This document shows, piece after piece, positions 13,605 to 18,291 of a DNA stretch of 23,547 bases (position 1 is its first letter; every line of letters starts with the position of its first letter). The translations under genes were made by a program, and so were the position numbers. The stretch comes from a virus. The stretch lies in the IMG/VR virus record IMGVR_UViG_3300051215_000120, positions 1-23,547 of that record; one strand, written 5' to 3'. The notes under the pieces are model-generated. The model had not been told where the DNA came from. It ran no database searches and saw only the letters and a list, made by a program, of their open reading frames with translations.

Positions 13605-13650
13605 TAGAGCCTAGACTCTATCGGGTAAGCTAGAACACTTACCCGTACAA
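13605..13650 (-). repeat. Intergenic hairpin element, copy 4
   Basis: TAGAG/CTCTA hairpin (13605-13620) plus CGGGTAAG (13622-13629) with CTTACCCG (13638-13645). It is almost the same as copy 2; the 8-nt loop differs (CTAGAACA against CTTTGTGC). Confidence 0.85.
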
Positions 13651-13659
13651 CCTAGTTGT

Positions 13660-13986
13660 CTAATTGAAGTAGTTGAATGGGCAGGTTATTTCGTCCTCGT
13701 CATCTTTGAACCAAGCCTTGTCGCTTATAGAGTAGCTTGGGTTAACCGATGAGGGTACGTTAGACCACACCACCTCTTGGATAAACCAACCTATTTCAGT
13801 GTGTCCGATAAGGAACAGTGGCTCGTCTATGTACTTCTCGATGTACTCAACTACATCGTCTTCATCACATTCACTACCTATAAGCTCTTGGCTTACAGGG
13901 ATTAACCAACCAGTACGGTTAGGAGCGTTGTGTACGTAAGCGTGTTTTTCAGCGTTGTTAAGTAAGCTTTTAACTACGGTATTCAT
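13660..13986 (-). CDS. Hypothetical acidic protein, 108 aa, first gene of the leftward operon
   Basis: ATG at 13986 follows AGGGGTTACT, itself preceded by a 23-nt AC repeat. The sequence is strongly acidic (SECDEDDVVEYIEKYIDE, FKDDEDEITC) with conserved-looking Trp residues (TGWLIP, IGWFIQEVVW, KAWF). As the first gene after two strong promoters it is made early and in quantity; highly acidic early phage proteins are often host-takeover factors or DNA mimics. That idea is inference from charge and position only. Confidence 0.72.
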   Translation of the reverse strand: MNTVVKSLLNNAEKHAYVHNAPNRTGWLIPVSQELIGSECDEDDVVEYIEKYIDEPLFLIGHTEIGWFIQEVVWSNVPSSVNPSYSISDKAWFKDDEDEITCPFNYFN

Positions 13987-14002
13987 AGTAACCCCTATGG
14001 TA

Positions 14003-14025
14003 TGTGTGTGTGTGTGTGTGTGTGT
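14003..14025. repeat. Dinucleotide (TG/AC)11 tract in the leader of the first early gene
   Basis: This is the longest of three such tracts: 23 uninterrupted bases of TG on the plus strand, about 17 bases upstream of the start codon of the leftward gene. Length variation between isolates would be expected. Confidence 0.9.
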
Positions 14026-14085
14026 CCAAAAACGATATGCTTTGTTGCAAACTTGTTAAGAAGGACACAAGAGACAGAGAAAGAT

Positions 14086-14118
14086 AGATAAGCTTGCCGA
14101 TTAAGGGTAAGCTTGGGA
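14086..14118 (-). repeat. Two copies of the AAGCTTAYC motif in the early leader
   Basis: On the plus strand GATAAGCTT (14087-14095) and GGTAAGCTT (14106-14114) lie 19 bases apart. They are the core shared by the four intergenic hairpin elements; another single copy (GATAAGCTTGC) is near 15721. No strong hairpin forms around this pair. Confidence 0.55.
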
Positions 14119-14175
14119 GTCTGGGTAACACCTGTCCGACCGGAGTGCGGCGGGTTGTTACGACAGTTGTCTCCC
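14115..14175 (-). promoter_or_regulatory. GC-rich structured segment in the leftward leader RNA
   Basis: The nested inverted repeats are GGGAG (14115-14119) with CTCCC (14171-14175) and GTAACA (14125-14130) with TGTTAC (14156-14161), around an apical part much richer in G+C than its surroundings. It lies about 100 nt downstream of PL2, within a leader of about 280 nt (PL2) or 540 nt (PL1) that holds no convincing gene. An attenuator or protein-binding leader is possible. Confidence 0.45.
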
Positions 14176-14260
14176 TGATGACCATCCTACTGTGTTTAGG
14201 TCTCATTCTACAGGAGCGTCTATCCGCTTGTTATTCAGTTGTCTTTCTCTGTCTGTTCTG

Positions 14261-14281
14261 TCCTCACTCTTTCAGTATAAC
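14261..14281 (-). repeat. 21-bp direct repeat overlapping the PL2 -10 region, copy 1
   Basis: The 21-bp sequence on the minus strand (GTTATACTGAAAGAGTGAGG plus A) recurs at 14344-14364 with one mismatch, 83 bp apart. In this copy it contains the -10 box and probable start site of PL2; the second copy lacks a good -35. Confidence 0.75.
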
Positions 14282-14302
14282 TAACTTTTTCTGTTTTGTC
14301 AA
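14274..14302 (-). promoter_or_regulatory. Leftward early promoter PL2
   Basis: Minus strand: TTGACA (14302-14297), 17-bp spacer, TATACT (14279-14274). This is a perfect -35 and a 5/6 -10 for sigma-70-type host RNA polymerase. Transcription would start near 14267 and read into the gene at 13986. Confidence 0.8.
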
Positions 14303-14343
14303 GGGGTTGTTTGTTTTTCTTTTTCTCTGTTCCCCTTTCCTTT

Positions 14344-14364
14344 TCCTCACTCTTTCAATATAAC
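14344..14364 (-). repeat. 21-bp direct repeat, copy 2
   Basis: Same as 14261-14281 with a single A/G difference. It has a -10-like TATATT but no recognisable -35 upstream, so it may be a weak promoter, a processing site, or a duplicated start-site region. Confidence 0.65.
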
Positions 14365-14413
14365 AAATATTTCTGGTCTTAGGCAGGGTAGTGTGACACT
14401 TCTCTAACTGTCC

Positions 14414-14431
14414 ATAGTTCTGATGTACTAC
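14414..14431 (+). repeat. Operator-like motif, copy 1
   Basis: ATAGTTCTGATGTACTAC. Core GTTCYGATGTACTA at 14417-14430. With the bases upstream (about 14390 onward) it forms a roughly 40-bp imperfect repeat of the copy at 14606-14622 (shared ACTGTCC, then ATAGTTCTGATGTACTA). Confidence 0.8.
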
Positions 14432-14456
14432 TTTGCTTACCCAACACGATAAGCCT

Positions 14457-14512
14457 ATGAAGGTGAGGAAATTGTACCAATCCCTGTACCAGTGCATCAC
14501 GCACACCTTCAT
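14457..14512 (-). repeat. 9-bp inverted repeat at the 5' end of the PL1 transcript
   Basis: ATGAAGGTG (14457-14465) and CACCTTCAT (14504-14512) are perfect inverted repeats 38 nt apart, and the spacer holds a smaller GTGC/GCAC hairpin. It would form at the very 5' end of RNA from PL1 and may stabilise it. Confidence 0.55.
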
Positions 14513-14532
14513 CTCTTTCAAGGAATATTTTT

Positions 14533-14562
14533 ATTATAACATATAACTAGGTGGAATGTCAA
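14533..14562 (-). promoter_or_regulatory. Leftward early promoter PL1 (consensus, extended -10)
   Basis: Minus strand: TTGACA (14562-14557), 18-bp spacer, TATAAT (14538-14533), with TG one base before the -10 hexamer (TGTTATAAT). Both hexamers are perfect, so this should be one of the strongest promoters on the phage. The expected start is near 14526. Confidence 0.9.
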
Positions 14563-14565
14563 GAG

Positions 14566-14578
14566 GGTACATTAGAAC
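14566..14578 (-). repeat. Operator-like motif, inverted divergent copy upstream of PL1
   Basis: The minus strand reads TAGTTCTAATGTACCC, close to the plus-strand motif TAGTTCTGATGTACTA. It ends 3 nt before the PL1 -35 box. Confidence 0.55.
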
Positions 14579-14605
14579 TACTGTGCCACTTTACAAACTG
14601 TCCTC

Positions 14606-14622
14606 ATAGTTCTGATGTACTA
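14606..14622 (+). repeat. Operator-like motif, copy 2
   Basis: ATAGTTCTGATGTACTA, ending where the -35 of the rightward promoter (about 14623-14628) would be. It is identical to copy 1 over 17 bases. Confidence 0.8.
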
Positions 14623-14651
14623 ACACAACACCAGAAAAAATAGTATATAAT
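14623..14651 (+). promoter_or_regulatory. Rightward promoter for the 70-aa gene
   Basis: A perfect TATAAT at 14646-14651 lies 36 nt before the start codon of the 70-aa gene. No good -35 is present at the right distance; the operator-like motif copy 2 ends exactly there, so the promoter may depend on an activator. It is divergent from PL1, with about 80 bp between the two -10 boxes' outer parts. Confidence 0.55.
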
Positions 14652-14686
14652 AGAAGAGTAAACAGAACAGACACAGAGGTTACACC

Positions 14687-14899
14687 ATGAACGCTACTAC
14701 CTACGCAATGAACAAAACATTCCAAGTATTCAGACAAAGCCTAGAAGGTAATATGGACTACACAACCGTCAAACAATACTCTGAGATAGTACACACTGAA
14801 GACTTCCTTAAAGTCCTAGAAGCCCTACTGAATATAGGAGTTATAGACTTCCGACCCAACGACGACGACAACAACCAGTACACCTGGTACCTCAACTAA
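14687..14899 (+). CDS. Isolated acidic protein, 70 aa, in its own transcription unit
   Basis: ATG 14687 follows GAGGTTACACC. The product begins MNATTYAMNKTFQVFRQSLE, has a helical middle (DYTTVKQYSEIVHTEDFLKVLEALLNIGV) and an acidic, Asn/Asp-rich end (DFRPNDDDNNQYTWYLN). It has its own promoter (14646) and a strong terminator 9 nt after the stop, and lies alone between the leftward operon and the late genes. The helical centre could be a small winged or HTH-type domain, but no definite motif is visible. A regulator of the early/late switch or a host-inhibiting early protein are the likeliest guesses. Confidence 0.78.
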   Translation: MNATTYAMNKTFQVFRQSLEGNMDYTTVKQYSEIVHTEDFLKVLEALLNIGVIDFRPNDDDNNQYTWYLN

Positions 14900-14907
14900 C
14901 CCCCACT

Positions 14908-14939
14908 AGGACACTCCACAAAGTGTCCTTTTCTTTTTA
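14908..14939 (+). terminator. Intrinsic terminator after the 70-aa gene
   Basis: A perfect 8-bp stem, AGGACACT (14908-14915) with AGTGTCCT (14922-14929), 6-nt loop, is followed by TTTCTTTTT. Confidence 0.92.
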
Positions 14940-15062
14940 TATAGACACAGAATATAAAGAGAATATTAAGACTTATAGGCTGAAACCCTTATTCTTTCGT
15001 TACTTAATACATCAGTATTGTAGGGTTTTGTCTTGTTAACCGTACATATAGTGCATTTCACC

Positions 15063-15092
15063 ATTAATATTCAATGTGTATATTATAGAGTG
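15063..15092 (+). promoter_or_regulatory. Candidate promoter of a small RNA
   Basis: TATTAT (15081-15086) is a 5/6 -10 box, followed by AGAGTG. The -35 is poor. The string ATTATAGAGTG (15082-15092) with GTGTA just upstream recurs before the late genes at 15948-15958. Confidence 0.45.
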
Positions 15093-15224
15093 AAGGAAGT
15101 TAAAGACTTCCGAACGAAACCAAAGACTACTAACGTAGAACGCCTCAAGCGTTCGGAGTGAAGAGTTAAAGACACAGAAGAATACAATGTTCTAAGAGGG
15201 AAGGTCTATCCTATCCCTCTTTTA
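15091..15224 (+). ncRNA. Candidate structured small RNA, about 130 nt
   Basis: Between a -10-like box and a terminator-like hairpin there is no plausible ORF but several local stems: GGAAGT/ACTTCC (15095-15100 with 15106-15111, loop TAAAG) and GAACGC/GCGTTC (15138-15143 with 15149-15154, loop CTCAA). The CGTTC of the second stem can instead pair with an upstream GAACG (15112-15116), giving two exclusive folds. The 3' end is an 8-bp stem, AAGAGGGA (15194-15201) with TCCCTCTT (15214-15221), then TTTATAG. It matches no RNA family I recognise. The direct evidence is base-pairing plus promoter/terminator geometry. Confidence 0.5.
15194..15224 (+). terminator. Terminator-like hairpin ending the candidate small RNA
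   Basis: The 8-bp perfect stem (AAGAGGGA/TCCCTCTT), with a partly paired interior, is followed by a short TTTTA run. The U tract is modest, so efficiency is uncertain. Confidence 0.6.
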
Positions 15225-15315
15225 TAGTAAACACTGATACATTGATACTTAATATATAATAAGAACTTATCTATTATGCCCTGTGTTTAGTACAAGAGCA
15301 ACGACTGTAAAGCAA

Positions 15316-15344
15316 GTACAATGCAACGGTACAGTACAATGCAA
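15316..15344 (+). repeat. 11-bp direct repeat, 18-bp period
   Basis: GTACAATGCAA occurs exactly at 15316-15326 and 15334-15344, with 7 bases between. This could be a tandem protein-binding site. Confidence 0.7.
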
Positions 15345-15433
15345 AGGTTTAACTTGGTCTGTGTTCTTAAAAAGAAAGACACTCATACCTATAATGTTCT
15401 GTGTCCTAACCATTCATGCCTCGTGTTATAGAG

Positions 15434-15451
15434 ATAGTTCCGATGTACTAC
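15434..15451 (+). repeat. Operator-like motif, copy 3
   Basis: ATAGTTCCGATGTACTAC; one base (C for T) differs from copies 1 and 2. Confidence 0.8.
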
Positions 15452-15572
15452 TGTGTTCCTGTGTTTAAATAGATGCACAAACCTTGACTAGCCTGTGTTC
15501 TATAGAGAGAGTGTACCTGTACTCTAGTATGTACTATGGTATAAACGTACTACCTAGTGTTTAATAGAAATC

Positions 15573-15587
15573 GTTCCGATGTACTAC
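15573..15587 (+). repeat. Operator-like motif, copy 4
   Basis: GTTCCGATGTACTAC; identical to copy 3 over these 15 bases. Confidence 0.8.
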
Positions 15588-15772
15588 TTTGGTACTAATT
15601 ACTACAGTACACACCTAGTACAATGGGGGGAACTCACACGCACACCAACAGCCAAAGACAATTCGTACAAAAATGCAACAAACCCTCACTGTGTCTAGTG
15701 TCTAGACTTTACCTATACAGATAAGCTTGCTCCCTTAGTTTTGTCTTAAAAAGTACCTGAATAGAAGAGCTA

Positions 15773-15799
15773 GTCACTAAGTACGAAGGACTTAGTGGC
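15773..15799 (+). repeat. Strong hairpin in the late leader
   Basis: CACTAAGT (15775-15782) and ACTTAGTG (15790-15797) are exact inverted repeats with loop ACGAAGG; a G-T wobble and one more G-C pair extend the stem to 10. No U tract follows. It may be an RNA-processing or antiterminator-type site. Confidence 0.7.
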
Positions 15800-15886
15800 G
15801 GGTTATGGGGTTGAAACCTTTACTGTATCTAGTGTTCATCTATCAATACTACAGTCTGCTGGTACGCCCTGCTAGTAACTGTACTA

Positions 15887-15904
15887 CTCTCTCTCTCTCT
15901 CTCT
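15887..15904 (+). repeat. (CT)9 tract
   Basis: Eighteen uninterrupted CT bases, followed by a pyrimidine-rich stretch to about 15922. It lies just upstream of the hairpin at 15924-15940. Confidence 0.9.
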
Positions 15905-15923
15905 AACCCTTTTCTTCTTCTCT

Positions 15924-15940
15924 GCACCTGTGAGAGGTGC
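15924..15940 (+). repeat. Small hairpin upstream of the shared ATTATAGAGTG box
   Basis: GCACCT (15924-15929) with AGGTGC (15935-15940), loop GTGAG. It ends 7 nt before the box at 15948. Confidence 0.65.
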
Positions 15941-15958
15941 TGGTGTAATTATAGAGTG
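15941..15958 (+). promoter_or_regulatory. Candidate late promoter / start-site box
   Basis: TGGTGTAATTATAGAGTG shares GTGTA and the exact 11-mer ATTATAGAGTG with the small-RNA upstream region. It has -10-like character (TGTAAT) but no -35. It would start an RNA that meets the terminator at 15997-16048 within about 90 nt. Confidence 0.4.
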
Positions 15959-15996
15959 TGTGACCTCCGTGTGCGTGTCATGTGTGAGTAACAACA

Positions 15997-16048
15997 AGCA
16001 GCTAGTGTGATAGGAAGCTTCTAGAACACAACAAGCTGCTTTTTTTTT
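15997..16048 (+). terminator. Intrinsic terminator directly in front of the late operon
   Basis: AGCAGCT (15997-16003) pairs with AGCTGCT (16034-16040), followed by an unbroken run of eight further T. The interior can pair further (GTGT/ACAC and the palindrome GAAGCTTC). The first late start codon is at 16051, only two bases beyond the T run, so no promoter fits between them. Confidence 0.88.
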
Positions 16049-16050
16049 AT

Positions 16051-16350
16051 ATGAGAACACCAACTAAAGATAGACTGAAAAACACAGCCCTACATGGTAT
16101 AGTTCAAACTCTAGACTTCTATGGTCTGACTGTAGAAGACATTACTGAGTACAAGGCTCGTGTCCCTGAAGTTAAGCAGGCTCTCCTAAGTCACAGAGAC
16201 AGAGCCGAGAGAGAACGTAAACGGTTAGAAGGTTTAGAGAAGGCAAGACAAGCAAAACGTGCTGCTGCTGTCACTACTGCAAGTCGGTTTGGGGACGTTG
16301 TAGCTAAGGAAAGAAGAGAAGAGGAGGCTAATAATAATGGGCGCACCTAA
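16051..16350 (+). CDS. Small charged helical protein, 99 aa, first late gene
   Basis: This is the only Met in the frame; no Shine-Dalgarno is present because the terminator U tract comes directly before it. Residues 10-50 are helical (LKNTALHGIVQTLDFYGLTVEDITEYKARVPEVKQALL, split here) and the second half is a long basic/acidic helix, probably a coiled coil, RAERERKRLEGLEKARQAKR. The 'glt.eDi' turn recalls H-NS-type oligomerisation segments, but the DNA-binding domain is missing. Its place, first in the late operon, could fit a small terminase subunit, yet it is not next to TerL, so this is only a possibility. It overlaps the next gene by 14 bases. Confidence 0.65.
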   Translation: MRTPTKDRLKNTALHGIVQTLDFYGLTVEDITEYKARVPEVKQALLSHRDRAERERKRLEGLEKARQAKRAAAVTTASRFGDVVAKERREEEANNNGRT

Positions 16351-16720
16351 AGTAGTAGATACCAGTAAGTCACAGGCTATAGTAGAGACAAAGAAACTTG
16401 CTGCTCAAAAGACAGCAGATGCTTTTGAAGACAGCTTGTACGCAAAACAAACAGAGCTTAATAGTCAAGGTCTAGAAGCAACGCTAAATATCGGTAAAAA
16501 ACAGACAGAGATAGGTGGTATAGAGCTAGACCAGCTTAAGGATAGTACAAAAATACTCACTTCGTTCTTCAACTCTATAGATACCCTTAACGAGGAACGT
16601 CGTAATAGGAATGCTGTGTCTATAACCAACCTAGATAACCTGTTCACCCCTGTAAACCCACCTGTGGATGCTAACTTCAGCATTCTACAACGCTTCTTAA
16701 CTGGAGGGACAGTAGAATGA
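16337..16720 (+). CDS. Probable virion-associated protein, 127 aa
   Basis: ATG 16337 has AGAGGAGG about nine bases upstream inside the preceding gene. The protein is helical and polar (ETKKLAAQKTADAFEDSLYAKQTELNS; LKDSTKILTSFFNSIDTLNEERRNRNA, both interrupted by short loops), with no enzyme motif and a C-terminal segment NPPVDANFSILQRFLTGG. Its stop overlaps the next start by ATGA. The composition is typical of small internal or connector-associated virion proteins; specific function is unknown. Confidence 0.7.
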   Translation: MGAPKVVDTSKSQAIVETKKLAAQKTADAFEDSLYAKQTELNSQGLEATLNIGKKQTEIGGIELDQLKDSTKILTSFFNSIDTLNEERRNRNAVSITNLDNLFTPVNPPVDANFSILQRFLTGGTVE

Positions 16721-17649
16721 ATAATGCAAAAGGTTACAACCTGTATAAACAGCTGCTCGGTTACGACGAAGACACCCTTAATAAACTTAATGGGGGTAGT
16801 GCTTGGGGTGTATTCGGCAAAGCCCTTAACCCAGACGGTACAGTAGATGTGGATACCAATTGGGAAAACCAGTGGATGCGTGGTGCTTACTCAGAGTGGT
16901 ACACTAAGAATGCAGTAAGACAGCAAAAAGAGGAAGCTGCACTAGCTGCACAGATGAGAGCAAATAGTAACGCAGCAGATGCTAGAGCAGCGGCAGCAGG
17001 AGAAGGTACTACTGGAACAGCTACTACAACCAAAGAAGCACCTACCCCGTCGTCGTTGCCTTCTTCTCTTCCTACCTCGTCGTCGTCATCTACTTTACTA
17101 ACCACAACCCCTTCTATTTATTCCCCCTCTCCCTCTACTTCATCTACTGCTGCTGCTCAGTCATCGTCACTGTTTTCTTCTTCTTCCTCTTCTTCCTCTC
17201 TACCGTCGTTAGGTTCTGGTTTGTCGTCGTCGTTGTCGTCCCTAACAAGTCTAGGTAAGTCCATTAACAACAGTAATACAGAGATACAAGGTTATCTAAG
17301 TAACTTAAGTAATGCTGCTCAGAGTGGAATAACCAGTGCAGGAGGTGTAGTTAACAACCTCAATACACAGTTTCAGAATGCCAATGCCTTATCAAACCAG
17401 GTACTTGCAGACGAGAGAGCCGCTAGAGAGAGACAAGCTGCTGAGTTAAAAGCAGCAGAAGCCGAATCCGCTGCCTCTTCTCTACAGAGTTACTTACTAG
17501 AGGAAGGGGCTAGACGAAGAACTGAGTTTCAACAGAAGCTACTAGACGAGAAGTTGGCTGAACAGAAAAAACGTTTAATTTCATCTAGGAGAATGCTGAC
17601 GACCAATAAAGCAGGTGTAGGAGGTAGCTTCTTTAACTCTATTACATAA
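16717..17649 (+). CDS. Ser-rich probable internal virion protein, 310 aa
   Basis: The start overlaps the preceding stop (ATGA). Residues 1-70 are globular with NGGSAWGVFGKALNPDG and a Trp-rich segment; 70-95 are Ala-rich helical; 100-185 are low-complexity Ser/Thr/Pro (runs of up to eight Ser, many TCG and TCT codons). Residues 215-295 form a long coiled coil (DERAARERQAAELKAAEAES). It ends RRMLTTNKAGVGGSFFNSIT, similar in style to the 'R..L.TS..G' C-termini of T7 gp14-like internal core proteins. A role in the internal core or genome ejection is likely but inferred. Ser-rich linkers may vary between relatives. Confidence 0.68.
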   Translation: MNNAKGYNLYKQLLGYDEDTLNKLNGGSAWGVFGKALNPDGTVDVDTNWENQWMRGAYSEWYTKNAVRQQKEEAALAAQMRANSNAADARAAAAGEGTTGTATTTKEAPTPSSLPSSLPTSSSSSTLLTTTPSIYSPSPSTSSTAAAQSSSLFSSSSSSSSLPSLGSGLSSSLSSLTSLGKSINNSNTEIQGYLSNLSNAAQSGITSAGGVVNNLNTQFQNANALSNQVLADERAARERQAAELKAAEAESAASSLQSYLLEEGARRRTEFQQKLLDEKLAEQKKRLISSRRMLTTNKAGVGGSFFNSIT

Positions 17650-17669
17650 CGACACAAAGAGGAGGTACT

Positions 17670-18263
17670 ATGAACTGGACAGAAACATATAGGCAGCTAA
17701 ACCCTACAGCCCAAGAGCTATACAAGAGGTACGCCTCATACCGAGATAAAAATATGTGGAAAGAGCAGGTCATCACTGGTGGTGGTGACTCTGATATAGA
17801 CACAAAACAGTGGAAAGCCGGCTCCGGAGCAAATGCCTTCTACCTGTCCCCTACTGAATACGAACGGTACGATGAATGGTATAAACAGGAGCAGGCTTGG
17901 AAGAAAGAACAAGAGGAGACTAATAAGAACAAGAAGGAAGAGAAGAAGACGACAACGAAAACACAGGAAACACCTGCTAGGCGTACAGTAGCTCCTATGC
18001 CTCAGTATGACCCTCCTGCTGCTAATTTTCAGTACAACCCTACCACACCAGTAGCCTACCCTACTAGACCTTCAGGTGGTGTCGTTCCTCCTCCTCCTGC
18101 TGCTGGCTTCTCCTTCTCACAACCTTCTGTATATACCCCTCAGTCTGCTGTACCTTCTAATGTAGCGCACGCCCCCTTAATGTCTATCTCCGGTGCTGAC
18201 ATTAATGCACAGGTGAACAACCTTCTAACACAGCTAGCTGGCCTGTTAAGCCAACCAAAGTAA
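17670..18263 (+). CDS. Pro-rich probable virion protein, 197 aa
   Basis: ATG 17670 has GAGGAGGT four bases upstream. The N-terminal 90 residues are aromatic and charged (MNWTETYRQLNPTAQELYKR; EYERYDEWYKQEQAWKKEQE), followed by a Lys/Glu-rich helix, then about 75 Pro-rich residues with PYDPP-like and PPPP motifs, then a short C-terminal helix (INAQVNNLLTQLAGLLS). No enzyme motif. Together with its Ser-rich neighbour it looks like a structural, partly disordered virion component. Function unknown. Confidence 0.68.
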   Translation: MNWTETYRQLNPTAQELYKRYASYRDKNMWKEQVITGGGDSDIDTKQWKAGSGANAFYLSPTEYERYDEWYKQEQAWKKEQEETNKNKKEEKKTTTKTQETPARRTVAPMPQYDPPAANFQYNPTTPVAYPTRPSGGVVPPPPAAGFSFSQPSVYTPQSAVPSNVAHAPLMSISGADINAQVNNLLTQLAGLLSQPK

Positions 18264-18291
18264 ACTAACCCTATACCCCCTAGATAAACCT

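Larger units (their letters stand above)
15280..15573 (+). repeat. Cluster of degenerate CCTNGTGTTN(0-3)ATAGA repeats
   Basis: Copies read CCTGTGTTTAG (15280), CCTCGTGTTATAGAGATAG (15419), CCTGTGTTTAAATAGATG (15458), CCTGTGTTCTATAGAGAGAG (15492) and CCTAGTGTTTAATAGAAATC (15553). Two of them run directly into operator-like motif copies 3 and 4, making 36-bp composite repeats. No convincing gene is present in 14940-16050. The stretch may be a replication origin or a block of regulatory sites. Confidence 0.5.

Noticed and set aside
11537-13650. Intergenic hairpins as rho-independent terminators or as sigma-70 promoters (TTGTAC...ATAGAGT)
   Set aside because: No U tract follows on either strand, and the spacing of about 22 nt or more between the flanks is too long for a -35/-10 pair.
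12427-13650. Repeats as a CRISPR array
   Set aside because: Copies are separated by whole genes, differ in stem sequence, and show no regular spacers.
14170-14190. CTGATGA string as a hammerhead ribozyme core
   Set aside because: The required GAAA, stem II and cleavage-site stem are not present around it.
13970-14206. Leftward frame of 78 codons containing a His-Thr repeat
   Set aside because: The HTHTHT run is just translation of the AC repeat; no ribosome site; it overlaps the next gene's start out of frame and the GC-rich leader structure.
14264-14521. Leftward frame of 85 codons starting with TTG (ATG at 14512)
   Set aside because: It has no ribosome site, begins within a few bases of the PL1 start, runs through promoter PL2 and the 21-bp repeats, and has an unnatural Lys/Arg-rich end. 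Better read as untranslated leader.
15321-15430. Short rightward frame beginning MQRYSTMQRF
   Set aside because: It has no Shine-Dalgarno and is made of the direct repeats. Codon content is unlike the neighbours.
13970-16050. tRNA genes in the large control region
   Set aside because: No cloverleaf with a TTCRANY-type T loop and matching acceptor stem could be found by eye.
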